Assembly: GCF_022539315.1 (NCBI RefSeq)
Contig: NC_066323.1
Span: forward strand, 15,675,719 to 15,739,718
Length of the DNA stretch: 64,000 nucleotides
From: Serinus canaria
Taxonomy: Eukaryota > Chordata > Aves > Passeriformes > Fringillidae
Direction of reading: 5' to 3'
Shown: one piece after another, positions 1-12,965 of the stretch
Numbering within the stretch: the stretch's first letter is position 1
Layout: every line of letters starts with the position of its first letter
Made by a program: the position numbers and the translations under genes
The notes under the pieces: generated by a model
Told to the model about the DNA's origin: nothing
Database searches by the model: none
Seen by the model: only the letters and a program-made list of their open reading frames with translations

Positions 1-315
1 ATCCTAGCCTGGCTTTGCCCCATGGGCAGCTGGACGGTGACAAGGACACGGCTCTTTGGGAGGCTGGATGGGGCACCCTGCAGCATTACAGCTGCCTGTG
101 CATTGGCACAGGAGTGTGGGCAAGGGCAGCCTGGTGACAGCGGCACCTCTGGCTGTCCCTCATCCTCCTCTCCCCCACTCTCTGAGCCAGTGGCTGCTGT
201 GGGAGGCTTCTCCAGGATCTGATCCTGATGGAGCTGTGAAATAGGGCTCGTGGTGGCTCCCCTGGCGTGGCCCGGTGTGTTCTGGGGTGCTCCCTCCACA
301 GCCCTACCACACCTA
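1..315. other. Non-coding flank upstream of CpG island 1
   Basis: This stretch is moderately GC-rich but has few CpG dinucleotides, unlike the island that follows. Short open frames are present on both strands, overlap each other and resemble no protein I recognise. No splice-flanked segment or repeat family stands out. It is probably the shore of the CpG island. Confidence 0.4.
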
Positions 316-725
316 TGCGAAAGGAAACCGCTTTGATTTTTCTACTCCGAGGCTGCGGGCAGATTTGTTCCAAGCGGAACAACGCTCTGAGGGGCGAGGA
401 GCTCCGCGCGGCTGGCCCTGCCCGGGCTGGCCCGCAGGGGCCGTGAGGAGCCGGCCGCCCTCGGCACGGCAGGGCCGCGTCCGTCCGGGCCAGGACCCCG
501 CGGCTGCGGCGGCGCAGGCGGAGCGTGTTCGCCTCGGCCGCCGCCGCCAGCGGGCCGCTGGCCGCCGGCCAGCTGCTGATGTTTCCTCTCGCCCTTGTTC
601 GCAGAGGGATTCAGGAAAACAATCGGCAGCGATGAGGGCTTTCCCGTTCCGGCGGCGCTGGCCAGCGCAGCCCGGCCCGAAGACCAGCCACCTCCGCGCT
701 AGGGCTGCGGGACGGGCGGCGTTCA
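316..725. promoter_or_regulatory. CpG island 1 (candidate promoter region)
   Basis: CpG dinucleotides become frequent here, with runs of GCC/GGC triplets around 505-575 and GC-box-like GGGCGG near 714. The flanking DNA on both sides is CpG-poor. In vertebrates such islands usually mark promoters or first exons, so a transcription start in or near this island is a reasonable inference. The direction of transcription cannot be read from the sequence. Overlapping open frames of up to about 170 codons occur on both strands, but this is expected in GC-rich DNA with few stop codons, and none resembles a known protein. A pyrimidine-rich stretch ending in CAG near 602 could act as a splice acceptor, but no matching exon is evident. 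Confidence 0.6.
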
Positions 726-763
726 GGGGATTGCTTTGAGATAAAAAGCCCTGGTGCGATGGG

Positions 764-770
764 TATAAAG
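764..770 (+). promoter_or_regulatory. TATA-like box at the edge of CpG island 1
   Basis: A TATAAAG motif lies about 40 bp past the 3' edge of the CpG island. On the plus strand it would place a start site near 793-800. TATA-like strings are common in AT-rich DNA, so only its position next to the island makes it worth listing. No initiator or downstream exon confirms it. Confidence 0.2.
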
Positions 771-3735
771 TCTGTGCGTGAAGCAGGCCGCAGGCTGCCC
801 AAGATGTCAGCTGTACCGAGGAAATCCTATAGAACACAAACGAAGAAGGATAGAAATGCTCAAATTACCTGCCGTTTGCATTGCCTGGGGCACGGCAGCA
901 ATAAACGTGAACACAAGGAAACTTGGCAAGTCCCTCCTTGCACAGCTACAACCACACCAATTGTAATGGAGCCAGCCAGGTGCTGGGAATGCCCCTTCCC
1001 AGCTCTGGGACTGCCTGAGACCTTGCAGCGTCCTGATTTCCCTTGCAGATCTGAGCCTGCGGGCCGAGCCGGGCACAAACAGGCAGTGACATGTTCCTGA
1101 TGCCGGGGTAATTCCGTGTGAGCAGGACAGACTCCAGTGCTCACCAGCCCTCGCTAATGGCACAGAGGGAGAGGTGCACACCTTGAGTCACTACAGCCCA
1201 GAGAAGCTGGGCAGCTGAGAAAGAAGCAGCTGCCAGGGCTGGTATATAATAGGAAAAATAAAGTCAGAAACTTGGCTGCAGAGTGTTTGCGGGCCTCTTG
1301 CTACTTCCCCACATCACAGCTTTACCTGCTCTGCTGCTCTCAGGAAAGAGCTGCTTGTTGGGTGAAGCCTTTTGTGTGCAGATGAGGCACTTTCAATACT
1401 GCAGCTTGAGTTAAGTTTTGGGGTCAAATTTAAAGGTATTTCCTTTTTCAGGAGGCAGGAATGCTAAAACTAATGTTGACTCTTTAAGTGGTGTGTCTCA
1501 TCAGAAGCCTGTACACAAATGACCATTGTTACTAGAATAAGCTTTTGCTTTTCAAGTAAAGGTACCCTGACATCTAACTACAGGAACCTGTTTTGGAAGA
1601 ACTATAGCCTTAAGGGCAGGTGCACTGGTTATACAGGAGCGCATCCATTTTTCCACTGTAGATGTGAAAGCCTTTGACATATTACAGCCTAAACAATTTT
1701 TTATTTTAATGACATTTGAAAAGCATCTGAATTGTTTTTAAATGGGTTCTTTTCTAAAACAATCTCAGAGCACAAGCTGCAATTTTCAGCTTCACTCTTC
1801 TTCCTCTGCATCATTGCAGGTAGAAGCTACCTTGAGCTAAAACATTGCACAGTTCTTGTTGCTGTTCAGCTGGAGAGGGATGCACTGCATGTTTCTCTTT
1901 AGGGCTGAACAGTTGTATCTCACATCCAGTAATACCAACAGGGAGTTTTAAAAAGCAGTCTACCCTGAGTGTCATGCCTTTTCATGCTTGAAGAAACATT
2001 AGGAGCTCTGTCTCAGTTCCAGTAAGTCTGTAAGATTCCTTTATCTATGCGAAGTCTTACATATTTCTAGAAATTGTGGCAGCCCATGAAATGGACTTTA
2101 TTTTGGAATTATAAACTCTGAATTCAAATTTTATCACTTCTTGGAGCTTAACAGAGCACTAGGTTTGTGATTTTATTCACTGAGCTATGGATCATTGCAA
2201 ATTGCTTCCTACTATTTGACAGCTTCCTTTTCAGAAATTTCAACACTCCAGCTATCTGCCTTCAGCAGAGTATGATTCTAATCACTGATATGATTATTAT
2301 TTCATAATCCTTTAATTCAGCAAACATTCCAGATTATCAACATATGCAATTTGTATTTTGGGAGAGCACAGTGCACAAGAATTTTACTGTTGTCAGGCTT
2401 TGGGCTTTGTAGCTGAAGTGTACACATTGTTAACCAGGGGTAATTTCTTAGATGGAGTTTATAAATATGTGTAACTATTTTGGGTTGTAGAGATGACATT
2501 CCCTTCAATGAATGTAAGACATAAAGCTGCAGAGTTTAAAGCCAAATTCAGCAGGAAGAAAGAAAATTACTTCCATATATCTTCTGTATGTCATTAAATG
2601 GAAAATGAGATAATTCTCCTGTACATCTGAAAACTAAATAAAATGGTCTATTCTCCTCAGTTTCTGTGGATAACTTGAGCTAATTTTTGTGGCAGTTATG
2701 CACATTGATGGGAGAAAAGATGCCTAAAGTAGGATGATACGGTACACATATATTACTAAATAAAATACTCATTTTACTTAGGATAATCCTTTTTTGTTCC
2801 AGATGTATGTAGGCATTCTTCTTAAAGCAAGTGTTTCAGTTGTCAGGATGACTTGATACATTTGTTCTTTGATGTCAAATTCAGTTGCATCACTGTGGAA
2901 TGGTTGCTACAGAAACCCCAGCACAGTTTTTAAATGTACTGAGTTCACTCCTTATTAGAAAAGCTGGATTTGATTTCTTTCCTGTAAAAAAGTTCATAAT
3001 AAAATGGGTGAAACCTCTAAAACTGAAGCAATAAGTGTGGAAAAAGTACCCAGATAGTACGATCAGAGACAATAAGGAAAAAAAAAGCAATTTAGAGTCC
3101 CACAAGCAAAATCTATCTCTTGATAAAATGCTCCCTGTTGTAATTGAAACCAGAGCTAAATTAGATCAATACCAAAATATTAAAGTGTGCCAAACCTGTT
3201 TTCTGTAGGCCTTGCTATAATTGGATTCTGATGCAAAAGATAGCTTAAGTAGGCAAAGTCTGTTGACTCAAAACCATGATTATCCATAGAAAAACAGCTT
3301 CCAACTAAGGTACATTTATCCGGTGTTTCGTGAAGAATTAATACACTTTTATCCCACCCTTCCATGCTGCTGCATTTGAAGTCTGGCTCTTGCCTACAGT
3401 AAATCTCTGTCTTGCTTAACAAGAAACTATTTCACTGTATAAGCGAGGCATATTGACAACAGATTTAACCCAGACAACTCAGCTTTATTCAATCAGAAGA
3501 ATGCTGGCCTGGTTTCAGGTTTCTGGGATACAGGCACAAATGGACATGCCCCAAGTAGAATCCATTTGTTTTCCCATGAATGCACCTAGTAGGAGGTCAA
3601 ATAAAAATAAATATTTTGGCTCTTCAGAGCAAGATAGATTTCTGGAGTATTTGTGATTCAGACTGGAAATGTGATTACAACAGGCAGAGGTAGCATCTGA
3701 AATACGTTCAGTTGAGAGTAAAAACAACAGTGTTT
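771..3735. other. Unannotated non-coding stretch
   Basis: CpG density falls off within the first few hundred bases and the sequence becomes ordinary AT-rich DNA. The open frames are short and lack splice-site support. Short A and T runs are scattered through it, for example near 3070. No repeat family, RNA gene or hairpin of note was recognised. Confidence 0.4.
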
Positions 3736-3756
3736 TCTCTTTCTCTCTCTCTCTCT
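3736..3756. repeat. Short (CT)n microsatellite
   Basis: This is an almost pure CT dinucleotide run of about ten units with one interruption near its start. It is short and probably only weakly polymorphic. Confidence 0.8.
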
Positions 3757-6700
3757 GTTTTAAGTGGTGGTTATGCCTTGTCTTCATTAATCAGGTTTAT
3801 GAGAATAACAACATATATCTTTATGTTGCTCAGCTCTTTCTAGAAGCTCAGGAGTTAAGGAAAAATAGCCATTTTTGTAGTCTTTTAGGATTTTTTTTTA
3901 ATGTTGGTATAACTTAAGCAAAGGAGTAGTTTATTGACTTCCCCTGTGATAGTAAGAATAAATCAATTTAGATCCAGTATACTAGGGGCCTCAGATTCTC
4001 TGTGGAGTTCCACCAAACAATGGAATAAATTGTGCAAGGGCAATTTGTCCCTAATGTTTTTGGCTATTTGATTTTGTTGAGGTTTTACCGGTATTATTTA
4101 GATATTCACTGTAATTTATACTGCCGTGTAAAAAAACCCTGCATATTTGCCTGCAGGGGAGTGAGTACTCTCTGAAACAGTCCTTTGAACATAATAAAAG
4201 CGAAATCCCCAGGTAATAAAAAAAATCCCCGGCTTTTATGAATAATGCATTTGTGGAACAGGGGGGAGAGGAAGTGCTTTTTAGATTTATTCCCCCTCTC
4301 TGCTCCCCACTCAACCTGTTGGCAGAAATAAAGTTTAGGCTGGGAGTGGGTTCCTACATTGAGAATGTGCTCTCAGGCACTTTTTAAAGTCCTGGCCTAA
4401 ATGCTGCAACACAAATAGACACTAAATACTGGTAATTCTGATTTATTTCCTAGTTTGTTTTTCAAAGTCTGTGGGTGTCTTCCCCTGTGTATTGACCATC
4501 TGGTTGTGGGTTAGGCTGTTTGGGATATGCCTGGCATGCTGAAAAGCAACACAGAATTGCAAAGTGATTGGAAGCCCATTGAGGATGGTTTGTTTGGGGT
4601 CCTCAGTGAGCTTTGACAGAGAGCAGGTGTTGTGATGATAAATTCAGAATGGGGTTGAGGATTTTTCTCTTCAGCTGGTAAGTGTGTGGGAAATGCTGGA
4701 GGCGCGCTGTAAAAATAAATTATTCTTATTCAGGAGATACTGAAATGGAAACACTTTTGTGTCACAATCCCACTGGGAAAGCTGTTGGAGGATTTTAATG
4801 GATTTCACCCCATAGCAGTGGTTTGGGTTCAGCACAGGAGGGTCCAAACTCAGAGCTGAATTATGGGTGTTGAGCCTAAATGAGACTTAAAGAATGTTAG
4901 TAGGGTTCCCATGAACATTGCCACAATATCTATTGCTGTATCTTTGGTTTTTGAAATAAAGTTGGCAGTTTCCACAAAAAAGATATTGGAGGAAATTTTC
5001 ATAAGGTGTTAGGGGTGTACACCAGGCAATAGAGAATCAGCTCTCTCTGGTTTCTGAGTGTTTCAGTGGATGTGATGCTCTTACAGCCTGTTAAACTTTG
5101 AATAATCTTTTCAGGAATAAAATATATTTTCTGTGACTGTGATTGTGCCAAATCATTTTAACTTGCCAAAAAGCTGCTTTGGAAGGACTTGAGGAAACCA
5201 CAGCTGGGAATTGTGTCACAGATATAAAATGAGATTTATTTACTCTTCTACATCCAACACTGAAATAATAAGGAAGTCAGGAACAGATGAAAGAAACATT
5301 TGCTTTTTGGAGATTTTTTTTTTTAAATTTGATTTACTTTTTATAGAGTTTCTGTAGCAAATCTGCATTTTCAACAGGGACTTAACGCTCTTCTCAATGA
5401 GGTCATTGGCCAAATGAATACTAAGAATGAGTCTGTTTTGGGGCTAGGGAGTAGAGTGCATGTGCTTCATGCCTCAGCAGCATCTTGAGGATTTCAAAAC
5501 ACCATGCTTAGCGTGCAGAGCCTGTTCCCAGGCTCATGTTCACTGATGCTCTTCTCTGCATGCTTGTTTCACCAGTGGACCCTGCTTATCTTACTGCTCA
5601 ACATCAGAATCCAAGTGGTACCCATGGACTGAGTTATACTTCCACAAATAAAGCATTTTATCACTATGATTTTTAAATGCTATAAAATGCTTCTGCATTT
5701 TGTGGTTGCAAGGACTGCTTCTGTTTCAACATTTTCTCTTGGATAGTGTGTGGGAACTGTAGCCATATAGAAAACTTGCAGGACATATATATAAAAAATA
5801 TAGACTGACCCCTGCAGATTTGTCTTCATGAACCCTATTTTTTTTCAGCCTAAATTAAAAAAGAGGCCTGCTGATGATAATTCTCTTGAAGTCTTTACTT
5901 TTTGGTGTTACTTGGATTTGCATAACTGATCAAGTTACAGAGTAAGGGGTAAATGTTATGCTCTCTTCTGTTTTTCCTTATCTAATCTACTTTGAGATGC
6001 ATTAGCAAGAAATCTGTCTTCTACCCTGATGCAGACAGGAACTTTCATGTATCAGAGATGATAAGAACTATTGTAATAATGGGAATCTGAAAAGACAGTG
6101 CAGCAGAGTACATGTGTGTTTGGACAACTTACTTCATTGTATTTGAGCTTCTAAAAGTATTAGGCCAGTAAATTTTGTGTTCTGTTGATATGAATTATTT
6201 ATTAAAATGCTCTTGCTTTGCATCAAATGAAACATGTTAGCATGCAATGCAATGCTTTTTCCCCCTCAAATGAATGCCTATTAAAAAAATAGCACTTAAT
6301 TGGTTTTGAATAACTGTTTTAATCATTGGACAGGTATCTACTTTATAAGCAGCAACTGGCAGGGGGGTAAAGAATGAGATGAGAGAAGCAGAAACTGCTA
6401 ATTGTTGCAGGTTCCACACCATTGGTAGAGGAGTGGAGAGAGCAGTTTTCTACCAGAATGTAAAGGGAGCAGTAGCATGGTAAAGAAGCTGGGATTTGAG
6501 GAAAGGTATTTTAAACAATAAAAACATTTTTAAGGATTCCTTAAGAATCAGTAGAATTCTTGAAGCATATAGCATGGAGTCCTTAGTAGGGTCAAGCCCT
6601 TAGGATTGTACAGTTTGAAATACTGAGATTTGAATTTGAAGAACATACTTCTTACCAAAAAGGTCTGTTTGTATTCTATAGGTATTAAAAATGCCTAAAC

Positions 6701-7469
6701 TTGACAAATTGGAGAGAAAGGAGGCAAAATTAAGCAGAGGAAGATTGGCATGATTGAAATGAAATTATCTAGTTCAACCCATTCAAATGTTTATGGTAGG
6801 ATTTGTGTGAGCAAATGTATAAACCCTGAGGCACAATGTGCTGTCAGTGCTGTGTAAGATGCACTTGCCACCATTTCATTTAAGTTCCATCTGCTTCTGC
6901 TTGGGGTGATTTTGTACTGTTTTATGGACAGCTATTCCAGCAGTTCTGAATGAGTTTTTTGGGGATGTAGGTGGTGGTATCAACATTTTTATTGAACATT
7001 TTTAAGAAAAAAAAAATTCACTGACAGGAGAGCACTTTTTTCATGTTACTGTGCTGCAGGCTCACATGTTTTCAAGGCTCAACTGTCAAGTCCATCTGCC
7101 TATGGATGGACTTCCTATGGATCCATCTTTACTCCAGTTCAGCTGATCCTCTCACATGGGAAAGGTGTGTATGTAACCTCAACTTTAGAAAAGCAAATAA
7201 ATCTGTGGTTTTAATTCATACAGCATGTACAGCACCTTTAGGCACTGCAGGATTTGGGACTCTCACTGAGCATTTCTACTGAGTGTAATTAGTTCAACTT
7301 CTCCTTAGTTTTGCAAAACTTCGAATGTAACTGAGTGCTTCAGTATTATTGGGAGGTGGATGAAGTACTTTCTATCAAAGTTGTTTTTTAAACCAAATAT
7401 CAGTTCTCAAAATATTTACTGGGGTTTTTTTTTAGCACCTGATCCTCATGGATGGTATTGCTTTAGCTT
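3757..7469. other. Unannotated AT-rich stretch
   Basis: Unique-looking AT-rich DNA with T runs near 3890 and 5318 and A runs near 7007. An 11-bp perfect inverted repeat (5651-5661 with 5682-5692, 20-base spacer) is the only structure noted. No coding or RNA gene is supportable. Confidence 0.4.
5651..5692. repeat. Inverted repeat, 11-bp arms, 20-base spacer
   Basis: AAGCATTTTAT at 5651-5661 is the exact reverse complement of ATAAAATGCTT at 5682-5692. The arms are AT-rich and the spacer fairly long, so chance is a realistic explanation. Confidence 0.6.
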
Positions 7470-7473
7470 TTGG

Positions 7474-7511
7474 AAACACTTTAGAAAACACTTTAGAACT
7501 TTAGAAAACTA
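7474..7511. repeat. Short tandem repeat of an ACTTTAGAAA-type unit
   Basis: Three imperfect copies of a 10-12-base unit containing CTTTAGAA lie head to tail, with small insertions between them. This resembles local replication slippage. No function is suggested. Confidence 0.6.
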
Positions 7512-8630
7512 GAGACTAAATTATGATGATGATCTTCTGGGAAAAAGGGCCAGTGTTTCCTAAGAAGGTTGACTACAAGGCCAGATTTTTTGTTTGCAAT
7601 CCCTGCCTTATGCCCACTGAAACTGTTACAAAATGCCTTGTATTTTCTCAGAGAGAAATGAAGGTTAAAGGAGAAATACCTGTCTGCCTTGCAACATATT
7701 CAGAAGGGGTTTGGATAGTTTCTTATCCCATTCAGCCTTACTCAGAGGCCCAAAACGGGTCAGTGTCCCAAAAGATAACATTGTCCAGGAATGAGCAACA
7801 GTGCTTGTGATGATGTGAAGAGAAACTGTCTTGGAGAGTGAAAAAACTGGCAGAAAAATTATGATTTCTAAGCTCGGGAAGCCTGATTATGGTAGAGTTG
7901 CTTGCAAAGGAAATGCTGTCATTTAAAACAAAAAAATCCCAATGAAGCTTAATTTGAAATTTTGTAAATCAGCTATAAAACTGGTTTTATGGTATGTATT
8001 TATTCAAGTATACAAACTGTGGAATACTCTGATACGTTGTTATTTTGTTAGGATGAGAGTTCATGGCTAGGAGTTTTCAGGGGTTTTCCTCTATGGCCAT
8101 GGAGTCTGTTTGCTTAAAGGGTAGGAAAACGTGCAGAATACACTGCAAATATCTTCAAAAAACATCTAATAAAACTTGTCCTTAAGGGTCTTTTCCAAGG
8201 GTCTTTTCTGTGATTCACTACCAGAACAGAAGCTGCACTCTGCTCTTCCTGAGGCCCTTCTGTGCTATTATATGTGGAGGTGCCATCCCCAGTTTGCAGT
8301 AGCAGCTTTTGCCAAGGTCTCTGTTGGTATGCAGTTCTCAGTGGCCAGAGGTGCTTTCCACCCCACTTGCTGGCACACAGCTGCTCTGAGACTGCAGTGA
8401 GGTAGCCAGAAAAACAGTGAAGGGTCACAAAGGGTGGGATGTGTCAGTTCTGAAACTGCAGCTTACAGCACAAATTCATGGAGGAAGTATGCCAAAGGTG
8501 TGGAGGCCTTTGTCCTGGGGGGATGCTGTTCCCCACCTCTGTAGTGCTGACATCAGGACCTTTTCTCACTGTTCTCAAGCTGCAACATCACTGTGCCTTT
8601 TCATTGGAAACTATGCCAAAGTGTTGGTGA
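7512..8630. other. Unannotated non-coding stretch
   Basis: A 95-codon open frame (7523-7810, plus strand) lies here but resembles nothing I know and has no splice or promoter support. A 13-base-period direct duplication (AAGGGTCTTTTC at 8184-8195 and again at 8197-8208) is the only local structure. Confidence 0.35.
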
Positions 8631-8656
8631 TTTTTTTTTTTTTGTTGGTTTTTTTT
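8631..8656. repeat. Two poly-T runs
   Basis: A run of 13 T is followed, after GTTGG, by a second run of 8 T. This could be the remains of a reversed poly-A tail, but no recognisable retrocopy lies next to it. Confidence 0.7.
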
Positions 8657-11600
8657 GCCAAACTTAAGTGATTTGCATAATTTTAACAGAAGTAAAATCC
8701 TGATTATAAATGGCCACTATGACCTGAGGAGGCCTCTTGACTGAGAGGACCATTAGGGCAGAATCAAAGTTAGCAAAGGCTCTCTCTCTCTTGTGTCCTA
8801 AATCTGACCCAATCTGCCTCTTTGGCTTTAGGGAAAGTGAGCCTGAAAGCTTGTCAGTGATATGACAGCCCAGTGAGAGGTTAGGCAGTGTCCCAAGTGA
8901 ACAAAGTTGTGCCCAGACTAACACAGGGCTGTTCTATATAGAAATGTGAATGGAGAAATGTTCTCTTTCATATGGTAGCAAAAGTCAAAAGGTACATAGT
9001 CTGACAGGGGAATTCCTCTGTGTGGTGTACTTAGAGGGACAGGGAAACTCAGAGCTTGGGTACTCTGGAATACAACAGGAGCAATGCTGTATTCCAGGGA
9101 GGAGGGAGACTTCTGCATGGAGGGGCAGGGAGAGACAGAAGCTGGGGTGCACCCTGGTCAGCACCCTGACCAGCCCTCCTCTGCCCTGGCCCCACCTGCC
9201 AGGGCTCTGCTGGGGAGGAGGCCCTGGTCCCAGCAAGGAGCTGGGATGCCCTGTTTTGTCTGGCACAAGTGTGTGAGTGTGCAGAATGTGGTGGGAAGGT
9301 GGAGATGGAAGGTGCTCATCTCTGTAATCCCCCTTCCTTATGTGAGTGTAGAGCCTGTTAATTCTTACACCTGATGAAACTCTGCAGGGATGAGATCGGC
9401 TGATTGTAGTTGCAAACATGTGGAATTTACAGTAAGTACTGAGCTTACTTAACCAAGCAGGAAACAACTGGCTCATAAGGGTGCACAGTACGCGGGTTAT
9501 AGAAAAGCTGGAAAATCTTGGTTGTGGAAAACCTGCATAATTCTAAATAAATAGTGAGACTGGTGAATTCCTGTGCTCCTGCAGAACCTAGGCTCTATGG
9601 AAAATTTGTACCTGAGGTTTCCCGTTTACTTCTGCATCTGATTGACCTATGTGATCTTGCTTTCTCTCCTCCCATTGTGCAGCTGTTAATGTGTCTCCCA
9701 GCTCCCAAAAGACTGCACAAAGGGCACGTCTCTTTTTGTGCACTCAGCTTTCTCGATGCATGCTTTGTAACATGAACACCTGTGTATATCGAGGTGCTGT
9801 CTTCCCTCTCCTGCAAGCACAGATGTCATGCTCAGAAAGTGCACTTGCTGACTCTGTGCTGCAGAGCAGCATGGAAGCAAATGAAGGCAGCTTTTGAGAA
9901 GCTTGATGCAAGAGTATCTCCCTGTATCTCTGACATGCCTTGGAACGTGGATGGAGTTCTTCACTTTATTGCTGAGGACCCATTGTGCCCAACATGATGA
10001 AATCATGGGCAGTTTTTTGCTGACCTTACCAGACTGGACGTCTTTCTTGCTCCTATCCCTCACTTTGGTCTTCTTGTAACTGAAAGGAGATAGCCAAGGT
10101 CCTGTGTGTGATGTCATGTGAGTGCCTGTTGCAGCTTCTGTTTCTGCCAACATTGTGTCCACCCATCAGAATTCTGTGAAACAGATAACACAAAACTGCT
10201 CCCACATTTCCAGAACATGTGGAAGTGCAAAGTAAGGCCCTGCTCTTCAGAAGATGTCTCTTGTCTCCATGTTAGAAATAGGAGGTTATTTTTCAGACCT
10301 CTGCTTTTCTGGCAAAGTTGGTTAAAATTGGCCAATGGCTTCAAAAGTTATTGGAGGAGAGGGAATTTATAATCAGACACAGACAAGCTGGCTTTATGTG
10401 ACTGTGTGAGCCTCATTTTTTTAGGAAACCATGGTAAAATATGTGGATAAAGTTGCAGTAATATTAAGGTTAGAGTTCATGCTGGCCTGTATTTCTCTCT
10501 CAATTTTTCTAGCATGACGGTGTTAGTCAGCCTGAGCTTTTGGAAACTTTTTATTCCATAAGCTGAAAGTTTTTGAACTTAGATTCTCTATCTTCCCTCA
10601 TTTTTCCTTGCTGAGTTTAATCATTAGGTGGGAAAGTGACCTCTTTAAAAATAGAGGAGCCAGTGTAGAAATGTTGCTGGCTAGATTTATTTGTTGTCTT
10701 TTGTAAAAAACTCAATGTTGGCAGAACATTTTGATTCATTATGGTGCTAAACCAGCATTAAAGCCTTCTGGCTAGATAGATTCCCTTGTGGCCTGCCAGG
10801 AGTCCCAATCACTAGGATGATCTTACTTGTGAAAGAAAACATGCTCTACATCTGGGAGCCGGGCTGTGTCCTGTTAAGCATGGTCAGGGAGAGTGTTAAC
10901 TGTGTTCTCTCAGTCTTATTTCCTTAAACCAAATCTGTTGAATTATAAGGTGACTATAAAGATCTATAAAGACTAAAGCATAAGAGAGAGACATGGAAGT
11001 ATTTAAAGGTGGAGCATTGCCTGAGATAAATAGATTTTCTTCGCAAGGCTGGAAAGGGCAGTTCTGGAAAAGGCAGAACTGCCCACATAGGAATCAACTC
11101 CCAGCTTTTTGCTTGCCACAGCATATCAGATAAGTACAGAAGGGATGAATGGAGAGGTACCTATCTGGTCATGATTTTCTCATCAGGTTCAGGGTGTGTG
11201 GGAAAAGGCAATCCTGTTGTGTGAAGTGTAACCTTTAGCAGCCTATTGAATAAGGGGATGATAGCAGATGTGGCAGGAGACATTCAGGCTTATTTGCTCC
11301 TACAAATGAAACAGCTCTAGCAGGAAAAAAAAAACCTTAAGAGAATTAGCTAAAACAAATGTGTCAGACAAAATTGTGCTTTGAATGCATTATAAGCGCT
11401 TACTCTCTTGCAGTGAGAAAAGACAGTCAGGTGTTGATAGCATGTAGGAGGCAAGAGCTGTTATTAGTGAGTGGGAAGAAACACATTGAGTGTGGTGTGG
11501 GAGTAGGGCAGATGGGAATGAATCTAGAGGCTCTTTTGGAATCACTCATTCTGAATCATTTTACTCTCAAAGCCTCCAGTGCAGAACACCATCATCCTCC

Positions 11601-12925
11601 AAGGTCCCACGGCACCACTGCTGAGTGTGAAATTGAGAGTGATGTTGAGTCAGCTCTGTGTGCAGTTGTAGTAGGAGATGTTCAGTGAGGAGTTTAGGTA
11701 ACTACTTCAGCCAAGTAGATTGTGACTACAATACAGAGGAGGGATGCATATTCATTTATTCAAGCCCTCTGTGAGAAGAAAAACTGGTAGTATATTGTTA
11801 TTGAGGTATTGTATTGAGGTGTGTCTGTGCAGATCTTTTAATGAAACAGTTTCCATGCTCAATCACTTGTGAATTCAAGGGCTTTGTTGCCAAGAGCCTG
11901 GCTCTGCAGGATACTTGGTGGGAACCATAAGAGCATGTCCAAATGGCCTAAGAGGAGCCTGAAAATGTCTAACGAGAGAGCTCTTCCTTGGACTTGACAT
12001 CCATGCTATGTGCTCTGACAGGAGACATATGGTGATGGTGCTAGAAATCTGGTCCTGGCCCTGCAGACCATGGTGTTGCCTACACAGTATTTTGAGGGGC
12101 ACTGCAAGCTGTCTGTCCAGGCTCCAAACAGCCACAAAATGAAGGAGGCAACAACAGATGGACTCAGTCCAGCAAGTTTGGTACTGGAGGTGTGGACATC
12201 CCCACAGTGACACAAATGGGAGCTTGCTGCAGTCTGGAAGTGAGTGCCCTGTGAAAAGTGGCAGAGCTGTGACACAATGGCTTGTGCCTCCAACCATTTG
12301 GTGATAATTTCATGGTTCAGCAGCTTGGAAAAATCAGGAGCAGTAGGGCTTCCCCAGGACTCTCTAACCTTCAGGCCTGTGCTGGGTGTTTGTACATCTG
12401 GAGTCTGTCAGCGAGGCAGAGGGTCCTGTGACCTGAGGACCTCTTGGATTGCTGCTCTGGCAGTACCTTTTACCAGCTGCCACCTTAACGTGCCCCCCTC
12501 CCCCACAACAGGGAGGGTGCAGAAGGAGACTTATTTAGACACAGGTCTGTAGAGCAAGTTTATGACTTTCACCAATTACACTGTGCTTTGTATGCTCAGC
12601 TGTGTCTTAAGACATGCCTTGCAATGAGGAGAAAACACTAAAAGCTGTGAGGAGGGGTTTCCTTTCTCTTTTCCTGGCCTCTTAGGAAGAGCAGTAAGAG
12701 TGGTGGGGTTAGTGCCTGACTTCTGTCTCTGCACTGGGGCTGCACTGGGCCAGCTAGAGTCTCCCTTTGGATATTGAAGCTAGGCACATTCTTGGAGAAT
12801 AGAAAATACCAGCAGAAGCAGATTGATAGAGAGCTTAACAAAATGAACCTGTTGTTTGGGATTGTCACAAATCCATTAACTTATTCCCTAATGGATTTTA
12901 ATTCTGAACTTTTTGCTTATATTTG
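8657..12925. other. Unannotated non-coding stretch
   Basis: This is mixed-composition DNA with a slightly GC-richer part at about 9000-9300. Many overlapping open frames of 60-160 codons occur on both strands around 9000-10200; they conflict with one another and resemble no protein I recognise. Two small hairpins are present: 8-bp arms at 9154-9161 and 9166-9173, and 10-bp arms at 11056-11065 and 11075-11084. No repeat family was identified. Confidence 0.4.
11056..11084. repeat. Inverted repeat, 10-bp arms, 9-base spacer
   Basis: GGGCAGTTCT is exactly reverse-complementary to AGAACTGCCC nine bases later. It belongs to the set of short-spacer inverted repeats seen across the window. Confidence 0.65.
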
Positions 12926-12965
12926 AAAAAAAAAAAAAAAACCCCCCCAAAAAAAAAAAAAAAAA
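12926..12965. repeat. Compound homopolymer tract A16-C7-A17
   Basis: Sixteen A, seven C and seventeen A follow one another without interruption. The length of such tracts is error-prone in sequencing and assembly. It may have arisen from a poly-A tail that acquired an internal C run, but no retroposed body is recognisable upstream. Confidence 0.85.

Noticed and set aside
313..837. Overlapping open frames of 154 codons (plus) and 174 codons (minus) over CpG island 1
   Set aside because: Same explanation: GC-rich DNA with few stops. They run through the island on both strands and show no domain.
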